Shown here one piece after another: positions 12,474 to 23,700 of a stretch of 64,000 bases of DNA. The first letter of the stretch is position 1. Each line of letters begins with the position of its first letter. Source of the DNA: Lenzites betulinus (lineage: Eukaryota > Basidiomycota > Agaricomycetes > Polyporales > Polyporaceae); NCBI GenBank assembly GCA_022264855.1, contig JABYQU010000005.1, positions 1 through 64,000 on the forward strand, written 5' to 3'. The notes under the pieces are model-generated. The model was given only the letters and a program-made list of their open reading frames with translations. It did no database searches and had not been told where the DNA came from. The translations under genes were made by a program, and so were the position numbers.

Positions 12474-13632
12474 AACTGCGCCGCGCGAAAATGCGTATAA
12501 TATGTCACACGCGCCGCTCCGCAGAGCCTGCGATGACGACGCGCGTGTGTGTTTGTGATTTTCTGTCTCCCTTCTGAGCATATCCAGACCCGGGGTTTCC
12601 TCCTGTTCTCGAGATCTCGCGCTCCAGCCTCGGTTTCATCGGCGCCGTCGGACCGTTCACCTGTATCTCTAGTATTCTCCTTCTCTCCCCGGTGGCCACG
12701 CCCGCCCCTGCCTCCTGCCTCGTCTTGGCATCGCTCGACCCCCCAGCAGATATAGAGTGCGGCGGGCGTGGCCGCTGTTCGCATACATTATTACCTCTCC
12801 TGCCTCTGTCTCGCTGCCGCGTCCGTACCCGCCCCGCGCCACCCCTTTCGTTCGTTACCTCACGCTGCCCCCCTCCTCGTCTGCCCCATCGCAATATTGT
12901 CACGAGCATTGTTTACGATACATATACGGTACATCGCTTCGAGGCCCCCCTTTTCGTGTAGGTGGTGCGTCGAGCGCTGTTGAGCGCTGACGGGCCGCCT
13001 GCTATGCAATAATAAGCAACCACCCAAATTCGGTGCCATCGTTGTCGTCTGCGGCCTTGCGTGCTATTCGCTCGAGGTGCACGGTGTCTCCAGGTTCTGT
13101 TCCTATTCCTAGTTCCATGGAGAAGCGCAAATGGAACGCGGAGGGTTCTAGCTATAGCTACCAATCTTAGTCCGCGGGTTCTCAGCATACCGTCGCCGGC
13201 GGACACGTCCATCAGGAATAGAACTGTGGCCGTGGATGTTGCCGTGGACGTGGGCATGGATGTAGAACGGTCCACCGAGCGCGCCGCCCGCCCGTGCGCG
13301 TGCGTGGGTGTGAGGAATCCGAATATCTATATGTACAGATGGAAGGTTGCACAACAGAGTGAAAACAGCGCTGAGTAGCTAACTATGAGTACCGTAACCG
13401 TAACCTAGATGTATCGTATCGTACTGATCGCACAGCCTCGCAAAGCTTATATTATCCAATCTTACCGGCGTCGAACGTCGAACGTTGACACCTTCGAGGC
13501 CACCATACGCCGTCCACCGTCCACCACGAGGCGTGTGGGCCGAACCTTGAGGTTGGGCATGATCGTCGGGTACATGTCTGGATATCCGCCTAGGCGCGGG
13601 GCTAGACCTGACGCTCGCGTTCGCGTACGCGT
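12474..13632. other. Intergenic region between convergent genes
   Basis: About 1.16 kb between the stop of the exchanger (plus) and the stop of FOX2 (minus), so it should hold two 3' untranslated regions. It is pyrimidine-rich on the plus strand from about 12540 to 12950. I see no coding continuity, RNA gene or repeat of note. Confidence 0.6.
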
Positions 13633-16600
13633 TCAGAGCTTTGCCTTGAGCGGCGCGTCGGGGTGCGCGAGCGTCACAGCTGCAGCCGCGAGGACGACCG
13701 TTCCGCGCTCCTTGACCTTCGTGGCTATAGATAAACACAAAAACTCGCGTTAGCGTCGCGTTCCCACCGCGCACAGCCCGCGGGCGACTGGCCGCGCGAA
13801 GAGACAGAACATGCGCGATACGCACTGAAGATGACCTTGTCGCCCTCCTTCCACATCTCCGTCACGAGCGTCTCCCCTGGGTATACCACGCCCGCGAACC
13901 TAATACGCCGCGCGGCGGTGTTAGCATGCTTCCTCGGGCGCCACGGGAGTGCGAGTGAATGGTGCGCGCGGATGCGTGTACGACGGATGGGTGGGTACCG
14001 CAGAAGCACGCCAGGGCGCGCTTCTCCGAGGACACGGCATCCGGCAGCGCGGTAATACGGGGAGCGGTCGCGGGAGGGCCCACATACCTGACTTTGATGT
14101 CCTTGTACTCGCCAAAGGCCTTGAGGATGTGCTTTCCGGAGATGCCCATGGAGCAAAGTCCTAGAACGTTTGGGTCCCTATGAGTGACCCATCAAATGCG
14201 AGAGGTATGTGACAGATCATCACCGTGCAGGATAGGCTTATCGAATCCGCCGACCGCAGCGAACTCGGGTAGGATCTGTGGGTGGCATTGTGGTCGTGGT
14301 CAGTACCCGCGATCGTGATCGGAGGACCACACCGATATTGCGGTGGGCGTGTGTAGTCCGGTGACTTACATGCAGGGGATTCAGGTCGCCGCTTAACCTA
14401 CGTGCCGCGTGAGTACCGGTCAGTTGAGGTACTGAAACGGAGCAGTTCGGTGGGAGCGCTGCCTCACCTGTACAACGCGGCTTGCGTGGTTTGCGTCTTC
14501 TCCTCCGTGACTGCGTCTGGCTTGCGTGAAGGCGGCGTATTCGCCGCTGTCGCAGCGCCGCGGTCTATTCATGCACGACCCCCAGTCAGCCGCGGAGCTC
14601 ACGTAGGCCACATTTCACCAATAAACATGAGGCGAACGCACCTTTGCCTGTCCGTTTGCCGCCAAAACCGCCCGAGCCACGGATGAACACCGTCGACTGG
14701 TTCTCGAAGATGACCTTGCCCGTGTGCTTGTCTTTCGTCTCCACGACGGACGTAACTGCCGCCGCCTTGCCCTTGTCCAACACCTCCACCAACCTGCACG
14801 CGCTCAGCAACGTCTCGAAACACCTGGCGCACCACGAAGACCCACCTCGCCTCGTTGATGAATTCGCCACTCGTCGGGATCGGCGCCTTGATGACCAGGT
14901 ACTGCTCGCCGTGCAGCAGCTTCGCGGGGTTGAAGTTCGGGAGCCAGTCGAGCGAGATGCCGACGCTCGCCTCGAACTGCGGGATGACGCCGAACGTCGG
15001 GAGCGCGCCGAAGTTCTCGTCGTTCTCGTACGTCCACTGCAGCTCCTGCTCGCTCGCGCCGACGCCGAGGTTGTACAGGATCACGTCGCGCTCGACGTAG
15101 CTGTACTCCGTCGGCTCGGACACCTCCTTCTTCGCCGCCGCGACGATGTCTGCGTCCTCGGGGTCGGCGTAGGGGCTGTCGGAGTCCGCGCCCCCTGCAC
15201 TCTCGTCAGTGTTGCCGAAGTTTTCGGCGATCTGGAGAGGGCGTCAGTGTACTGCGTTGCGGCATTTGGACTTTGGTCATACCTGCATGAAGGCCTCCTG
15301 GGCGGTCTCTGGGTTCGTAGCACGACCATCGTCTGCGGGTCCCATGAGCACACACGCAAGGGTCTTTCGAGCAGTGTTCACTCACCAAAGTCCGTGATGA
15401 GCTTCCACTGCGAGATGACCGCCTCAGGCGTCAGCGGGTGGTTCACGGGGAATCCGTGGCCGCCAGTGCGCTGCCACCTGATCTGCGCAATCCAGCCAGC
15501 AGCGACCTGGAAGATGGAGCCGCTCGTCTCATCGTTCGCATCGCTGCTGAGGAAGCCAACGAGCGGGGCGACATAGTCCTCCTGACAGACAGCATGATCA
15601 GATCGGGATGTCCCAGGCCCATGACGCGTGCTGAAGGCAAACCTTCACTGCCTCGACGCTGGCTGCGGCCCTACATCCCGATATCAGGATCGACGGACGC
15701 TACATGGCAAGACTTGGCACTCACCGGCCGAGGCCTGTGGCAGCCCCCGCGGACGGAATGACGACATTGGCCAAGATATTGTACTTCTTGCCCTCAATGG
15801 CTAGCGTCTTGGTGAACCCGAGGATACCGGCCTTCACCGTGGAGTACTGAATGGTCACCATTAGAAAATGCGGCTACTAGTCCGGATATTCGGGAGATGA
15901 CCTAGACCTACATTTGCAAGGCCGGGAAGACCATCTGGATATGATATTAATGACGATCATCCCGAAAGGAAATAAAATGGCGTACAGAGACCGGCCTGGG
16001 AGCCCATGGTGACGATCCGGCCATACTTCTGCTTCAGGAAGTGGGGCCAAACTGCCTTGGCACACTGGAATCCATCCGTGAGTAACTGTTATTCGTTAAT
16101 GGGGGCATAAAATGACCTTGTACGTTGCCCTGATAGACGTCATGCTGTCAGATGGTCTCTCGGATACGCTGCATCCGGAACATACCTCAGGTGAACAGCA
16201 AGGACCTCGTCCCAGTCCTTTTCTGACAGCTTCTCAAATGCACTCGGACGAGCAACACCCGCGTTAGCGACAAGAACATGCACACTGCCAAAGGTGTCCA
16301 GCGCAACCTTCACGATGCCCTCGCCATCCTCAGCAGACGCAACAGCGGCGACCGCCTTTCCTCCCGCTGATATTGAATGACGGCCATGAGCATGGTCACT
16401 GATGACCTCCGCGAAGAACTCACCTTTGGTTATGGCATCCACAAGCGCCTTAGCAGCCTTGCCATCCAAGTCATTAACCACAACGTTTGCGCCCAGACGG
16501 GCATATTGGAGCGCGTATGCGCGCCCAAGACCGGAACCAGCACCAGTCACAATGACCGTCTTGCCATCGAAGCGTACTTCTTGCGATGCCTGTGCATTGG

Positions 16601-18000
16601 AGGACACCTTGGAGGATTCCGCAATCTTAGCCTAAAAGACAATAAATATGGTTGATATACCAGCTAAGTTGTAGGATGCTTGCCTGAACATCGAAGTCCG
16701 GCAGCGTGTGAGGGCTGCGTAATGTCGTGAATATTGTTCAGAATGAAGGATACAGTGCGGAATACGCACTGTTCGGGTTCGGTGTCGAAGTCTGTGATCT
16801 GCTCCCACTTCTCTTGCACCTATTAAGTATAAGGTGAGCACTTTGGCTACCAATTCTACGCGGTGAGTAACCCACAGCGGAGGGCGTGAAGGTCTTGTCG
16901 GTTTTGAACGAAACGCCCTTGCTGCGTTCCCATCTGAGTTCAGCAACGTATCCGGCACCGACCTCGAAGATCTTGCCGTTCGCGTCTGGGCCATCTGGGT
17001 GGGTGACAGCGAGGACGAAGGGCGCAACGAATGCAGGCTGAAGCAGAGCGCTGTTCAACACCTGCATGTCCGAAAAGCAAGTGAAATTGCGCTCGAACCT
17101 TCAAGTTCGCGAGCATTTCTGGAGGCATAATTGTTTCTGTCATAGCGGACGCAGCCATCTTCGCACAGTTAGTGGCCGGGGACCATACGGACTCGTTACG
17201 GCATTCCACATACAGGTGCGATGACGGTTGCCTTGATGTTATAACGGGCACCCTCGGCAGCGAGGGCCTTGGTGAAGCCTACCAGCGCCATCTTGGCGGC
17301 GCTGTAGTTTGCCTGGCCAAAGTTACCTGTTTCAATGCCTCAGCTTTCGGGTACATACGCAAGGTTTACAAGGGTACAGCGTACCGTAGAGTCCGGCGGC
17401 ACTTGCGGTGTTCAAGATGCGCCCGAAGCCCTGCTTCTGGAAAATAGGCCATGCAGCCTTTGAACAGGAGTACGAGCCTTTGAGATGCACAAGCATAATC
17501 TGGTCCCACTCCTGGTCCGACATGTTCTTGAACCTTGGATACGCAATAGACCATGCATTTGAATAAGCGGGACGCTGTGTAGTCGCAAGTGTACGCACCC
17601 CTTGTCCCTCAAAATACCAGCATTGTTGATGAGGATAGAGACACCACCGAAGGCCTCTACTGCTGTCTTAATGACAGCCTCTCCGTCCGCAACCGAGGAC
17701 GCGTTGGTGACGGCCTTGCCACCAGCTAGGTCGCGACGCAGCTTCTTGAGCATTCCCGCCAGGTATACCGAGCTATATGCGCACCTTGGGTGATCTCATC
17801 AACAACCTTCTGCGCTGCAGCCTGGCTGACATCGTTCACGACAACATTTGCGCCCCTCGAAGCGAAGAGCAGCGAGTAACTGTATATGAGGTCATCACGA
17901 GATCAGCGCCGGAAATAGAGGTGTATGCGCACGCTTTGCCGAGACCCCCTCCGGCGCCGGTGACGATGACGGTGTGGCCCTTGAAAGATAGCTGAGACAT
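13633..18000 (-). CDS. FOX2: Peroxisomal multifunctional beta-oxidation enzyme (MFE-2/FOX2)
   Basis: The gene starts at 18000 and ends at 13633 with many short introns. Domains in order: short-chain dehydrogenase A ([13 protein letters not shown] nucleotide motif, VVNDV, LINNAG, catalytic NYSAAK), short-chain dehydrogenase B ([26 protein letters not shown]), then a MaoC-type hydratase with the hydratase-2 signature LSGDLNPLH near 14350-14400. No SCP2 domain is seen, which is the usual fungal layout. The enzyme hydrates trans-2-enoyl-CoA to (3R)-hydroxyacyl-CoA and oxidises it to 3-ketoacyl-CoA. The last three residues, A-K-L, form a type 1 peroxisomal targeting signal. It lies 350 bp downstream of, and in the same direction as, the racemase gene, which serves the same pathway. 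Family assignment is secure; internal exon borders are approximate. Confidence 0.95.
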
Positions 18001-18349
18001 TGCGAATGATTAGGGGACGGGGAGAGCACGAAATGAGATGGAGAGAGGGCGAGGAGGAGCAGTTATAGACGAACGCGGGGTCGTGCCAGGCGATGAGCCA
18101 TGTGAATTTCCCCGGGTGGCCTGAGTGATCGGACCCACGTGAATAGACGCGTTCCTTGAATCTTACTCTGAGCCTCTTTCTGACCCGCACGTTAACCGAC
18201 GACCCGTTCTCGGACGTCACCGAGCTCGTCCAGTCCATAAATCGAGCAGAGTACAACATACAACACAAAGGATACGCAGAATGCAGGGGAACGAGGTTTC
18301 ATTTCGCCGCCTCCTCAGCGGCACGCGATAATGTTGACACCGCGTCGTG

Positions 18350-20121
18350 TCATAGCTTCGCAACGGCCGTGGGCTGATCTCCCAACGCGCCTTCCCTCCG
18401 GAGCGCCTCTCGCTCCTCGATGCTTATATCCAGTTCCCCCAGAATGTCCTCGGTGTGTGTACCTGGAGGAACAATCAAGCTCCTTGTGTCGGGCAACGGT
18501 ACGCCCGACGGTGTGCGTTCCAGTGTCGGATGCGGACTCGGCACAAAGCCCCCGCCACGGCCCGACGAAGAGGCTGCTGCAAGCGACGCAGCCTCATCCG
18601 TGGTCAAAACGGGAACCGCGCACGCGTCGCTCCCTGCGCCGTGTTTCACGGTGATCAGCGTCCGACAGCCGTACGGCTGCAAAAGCACAATGTCGTACCA
18701 TCGAAGACCTTCGTCCAGTAGTCGCGAGGGTGTTGCGCGAACCCGCGTTCCAGGAACCTTCTCAGGAGTGGCCAGGAATCCGTATCACGTTGGTCGGAAT
18801 ACACCGGTCTCCATCCATCCTCCAGGGCGAACTGCGGGGGAAGTGCGTCCAGGAAGCGCTGTAGGAATGTCTTGTAGAATTGAGGCTCAAGGCACCCCAC
18901 CGACATCCACTGGTCATCCGCGCACGTGTAGATGCTGTAAAACGGCGCGCTTCCATCGAGAAGTCCCGTCTGTCTGCGTTTTCCGAAATGAGGCAGCGAA
19001 AGACCAGAGAGCAGAAGGGGAAAACTTGACAGGTATCGGACGCCGGAGACCTAGGTTCAGTGCATCAGTCGCAAAAAAAGCTATGGTCTATTCTGGTATC
19101 ATACCATGTTTGTGTCCACGACTTGCCCACGTCCACTCTTGCCTCGTTCTAAAAGGGCAAGGAGGATCCCCATGGCACACATCAGGCCGCCACCTGCAAA
19201 GTCTGCAAGGATATTCAAAGGGAACTCCGGTTTGCCTGCGCCCGGGAACATCTGTGCTGCGGCGTCGGTAACCTCGAGGTTCTCGTCGCGCGAGTAAGAT
19301 ACGAACCGACAAGACACCACTCAATGCGAGGTAATTGATGTCGTGGCCTGGAGTAAGATAAAACTACAACAGTCAGTGATAGATTAGGCCAGTCGTACTA
19401 TCACTGACCTGCCATGCTCTTGTGGGCACCTGCGCGACAGAAGATAGTATGAGAATCAATGAAACTCATATACATTCTTGATCTTTTCTAGTAGTACTCA
19501 CCTGTCCGAGGAAACCTGACGCCCAACATTAGCACCAAACCCGCAGCTCGTGTGAGACTCGCGAACTTACCCAACAAGCCGCGCATATACAAGTCGCCTA
19601 TTCGTGCCCTTACTCTCATCGATGAACACCTCAGGCCCGAGCCCAAGCCGCTCCATCACCCCAGGACGGAACGGGTCGATGAGGACGTCCGCCCGCTCGA
19701 CGAGCCGCCGCACCACGGCATACCCGGACTTTGTCTGTAATCGCGTATATGCGCGGCGTGCACATAAGCGCCGAAAGTCAGCGACTTGTTCGAGCCACAT
19801 CTGAGGACTACACGGAAACTAACCTTCGGGTCGACCGCGATGGACCGCTTCCCGCGCGCGAGCACATCAATAGCGGGCGGTGCGTCCGAGCCTGCTCGCG
19901 GCGGGCGGTCGACGCGGATGACCTCTGCCCCGAAGTCTGCGAGGATCATGCCCGCCATAGGGCCTGGCGCAAGGCCAGCGAACTGCCAGTGTAAGGTAAT
20001 CACTCGTAAGTCGTAAGTCGATGTGCGTCCAACCATTCCCTGGCCGAGGATTTCCCCGTACCTCGACGACTTTGATCCCGGCAAGGGGTAGACTTGTGTT
20101 GGCTGGCGGAGCCGTGGACAT
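18350..20121 (-). CDS. Alpha-methylacyl-CoA racemase (CoA-transferase family III fold)
   Basis: Start at 20121 ([20 protein letters not shown]), then short exons leading to [20 protein letters not shown], which is the family III CoA-transferase N-terminus. Next come [47 protein letters not shown] and [19 protein letters not shown]. The His in GHDINY and the Asp in LADFAGG match the catalytic pair known for alpha-methylacyl-CoA racemase. The reaction interconverts (2R)- and (2S)-methyl-branched acyl-CoAs so that they can enter beta-oxidation. The C-terminus reads AVAKL, a peroxisomal A-K-L signal like that of FOX2 next door. Formyl-CoA transferase relatives share the fold, but [11 protein letters not shown] and the neighbour favour the racemase. 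One intron holds a perfect inverted repeat at its 5' splice site. Confidence 0.9.
19372..19408. repeat. Inverted repeat inside a racemase intron
   Basis: Perfect 10-bp arms GTCAGTGATA (19372-19381) and TATCACTGAC (19399-19408) are separated by 17 nt. On the minus (transcribed) strand the first arm is exactly the start of the intron that spans 19408 down to 19348, so the 5' splice site would sit inside the stem of an RNA hairpin. Confidence 0.8.
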
Positions 20122-20707
20122 TGCGGACAGTCTGTTGGTGCAATTTTGCGAACCTTGGGCAATGGACTAAGTCAGACATGTTACAATATGGGCCTGGTTC
20201 TAGCGAATGCCGTGCCCCTCGTGCCCTTCTTCGTTGCAATTGGTTGTAGAGCAGTGTAGAGCAGACACTTACAAGTTTACCCCACGCGCCACGATGCGGG
20301 GAAACAAGCTACTACAAGCGGTGCCCCGCCGGGTTCTTGGACACCGGTAATAGCCGACGGCACCCGCCAAGACTCCCAAGACAACAGCTAAGAAAGCCGT
20401 TTAGTCCAGTCGGATTGACGGCCGCAACGAGAGCACGGAGTGCGTGAAATATTCTATCATCCATCGTGTGTGAGGTACGTACAATGCGTAAGTCATCAAC
20501 AAAAAGCATCCAGCATGAAAATCGTATACAACAACTTGAACTGCCCGTGCAAACATCCCAGCCTCCACCAATCCCTCCGCTTCTCTAGATCTTTTCGTCA
20601 TCCACGTCGCCTGGCAAGCTTCTATGCGCTTCCCGCGCCGCCAAGACTCAAGAGGGTCCGCGCGCCCACCAGCACGCCGGTACCACCGCCCACAACAGCA
20701 GTCAACA
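20122..20707. other. Intergenic region upstream of the racemase
   Basis: 586 bp between the racemase start and the ABC transporter stop, both on the minus strand. It should carry the transporter 3' untranslated region and the racemase promoter. I see no gene in it; open frames here are out-of-frame extensions of the transporter end. Confidence 0.55.
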
Positions 20708-23700
20708 CTATGACAGCTCGAGCTCCTTCGTCTTTTCGGCCACCTTGATGTCGCCAAGCGTGATCGACGAGCGGTCGCACATGCTGCGGAAGATCCCGCC
20801 CTGCGCGGCGTACAGGTTCGCGGGCGTGTCGAACTCGGCGATCTGCCCGGCGTCGAGCACGCAGATGCGGTCGTACCCGATGATGGTGCGCAAACGATCT
20901 GCGGGGGGGCGCAGGATGGATGAGTACTTGTGTGTCGCCTATGGAGGGAGATATGGATGGGACGAGTACTTACGGGCGATACATAGGATTGTGCGGTCTG
21001 CGAACTCGGCAGCGATCGTCTCCTGTATCTTGCTGTCCGTCTCGTAGTCGACCGAGGCTGGATGATTGGGTCAGCTACTAACTTTTCACTTGGTGTTCTA
21101 CGCAGAACTTACCAGTCGCCTCATCCAAAATGAGAATCTTGCTATCCTTGACTAGCGCACGTGCAAGAGACACAAGCGATCGCTACATACCCAAAACAAC
21201 GTGAGCTTCGCACTTGGTTACCGCAAACACAGTACGCACCTGTCCAATGGACAAATTGCTGCCCTCGTCTTCAATCAGGCTGTCCAGCGAGAAACGATTG
21301 ACGGGACTGCGCGCGCCCTCCTTGATGTCCTCGTCTGTATGCTCCAACGAGTCTCTCTTGTCCTCGACGAGGTACGCGCGCTTGAGCGCGTCCCATAGTC
21401 GCGCATCGTCGTGGATTCCGAATGGGTCGAGGTTGCTGCGCAGCGTTCCGGAGACTAAAAAGGGTTCAGTCAGCCAGTGCCTCTGTGCCTGACTGTTGCG
21501 GAACTTACAGAGGAGAGGGTCCTGAGGAATAATCGCGAGCCCGTCTCGGAGGTCCTTCAGCCCGATCGTGGAGATGTCGACACCGTCGATCACGATAGAG
21601 CCCTCGGAGAGCTCGACGAGCCTGTACAGCGCCGTCATGATGCTGCTCTTGCCCGCACCCGTACTGCACCACATCATGTATAAGCATGGAACGCATATAC
21701 AGAGACCATAAATGACGTACCGTCCGACGATGCCGATCTTCTCGCCCGGCTTGACGGACATCGTAAGGCCCTTCAGGACGGCGGGGAGCTCTGGGCGGTA
21801 CTTGAGCACCACGTTCTTGAGCTCGACGCGTCCCTCTGCGGGCCACGACGCCGCCGGCTTGCGGTCCTCAATGAGGTGCGGCGGCTCCTGCTCGAGCTCC
21901 CGAACGTAATGAACCTACACCGCGCGTGCTCAGCTCCATCAACGCTTACGGCAGAAGGGGAGAGGGCTTACAATACGCTCGACACTGTTGAAGTCGTTCT
22001 CGACCTCGGCGCTCTGCCGGACGAGCCAGCCGAACGCCTGCTGCACGCTGATGATGTAGCTCAGCACGACACCGGTCTGCGAGGGCGAGATGGTGAAGCG
22101 CGTGCCGACGGTGAGCATCGAGACGACGAAGGTGAGGAAGATGCCCATGAGGTCGAGCCGGATGCCGAGCCATCGCTGTGAGTGCAGTTAGCTCATGATG
22201 TTCATGTAGACATTGGGAGGCGGAACGCACCTGGTTCGTTACGGTCAACCAGTATGCGCTATGTTTGAGGGTCAGATATATGGCGCCGGGAAGTGGGGAT
22301 AGCACGCGTGTTGAACGTACCGGTTCTCAATATCGACGCGCTTCCGGTTCTCTTCCAAGAACCTCTCCGACTCGCCGTACGCACGGATGGTCGCGAGACC
22401 AGAAAGTGACTCTGAGAAATGACTGTACAAAGACGAGCGCAAGAGCGAGTCTGTTCCAAGCCCGTCAGTACACACAACATATCTCATTGACAACCAGACC
22501 CACCAAGTCGCTATAAAAGACCAAGCGCGTTAGACCTCTCCCACTCATGAACGAAATGCAGCCAGACGCACCTTAAGCTCGCGCGCACTCGCGCGGTAGA
22601 ACATCGCTGCCCAGATGTACGCGACGCCTACCGCGCCAACAGCAATGAGGAACCACGGGAGCACGATCGCGATCAGGATGATCGCGCCGAGGATGTTGCC
22701 GAGCGTCGCGACGAACATGCGCATCGCGTCCCCGAGCGTGTTGTCGATCGTGTCCACGTCCTTGGAGAACCTGTTCATGATGCGGCCGAGCGGCTGCGAG
22801 TCAGGTTGTTGGTGTTAGTGCACGCAGTTTAAAAAAGAATTCGGGAGGGAGAGGCTTACAGTGGTCTCGAAGAAGGACATGGGGGCGTGCATTACGCGCT
22901 TGATCGCGGCGCGGTGCAGACGCTTGGACGAGAAGTAGGTCAGAGTGGCGAAGGTCGAACCCATCATGAAGAACGTGAGGGCCTGAGCGACACCGAGCCC
23001 TGCATAGATGCCCATCTGCGAGGGACGTGAGTCAGGTTGTGGCAGGGGAGCGGGGGCCCTGAGTACTTACGTAGAATCCAGAACCGAAGGGCCATTTCCT
23101 GTAACGTCAGGTTAGTCTCTGCAGCCCTGTTAAAAACAATACGAAAGAAAACATACGTCTCCTCCCAGTATACAAGCCTGAAATCACGGTTAGCAAACGT
23201 AGCGTCTGAGGGGTAGAAAAGACATACCAGTACGACGACATGACCTGCGCGCCCTGCATGAGGGCGACCGAGAGCAGCAGCAGCGGAATGACGATATATC
23301 CATTGCCCGCGCGGAGATACTCCAGGTACACCTGGTTGCTCACCGCGCCCGTATTGCGCTCCTCGACCTGCATCATCGCGGGCGCGAGCTTCCGCTTCTT
23401 CGGCGCCTCCTTCACGTCCACCGCCGTCGCCGCGTCGCCCTCCGCCTCCTCGACAGCCTCCTCTTCCTCCTCCGCCTCGCTCTCCTTGCTGTTGTTGCCG
23501 AACTCGCGCACGAAGCGCGCAAAGTCGCCGTCCGCGGCGATGAGCGCGGCGTACGTGCCGTGCTCCGCGACGCGCCCGTCGACGAGCGTGTAGATGTAGT
23601 CGACCTGCGGGAGGAAGTGCAGCGCGTGCGTGACGAGCACGCGCGTCTTGTCCGCGGCCGCGCCGAGGAAGACGTTGTTGAAGACGTGCTTCCCGACGTG

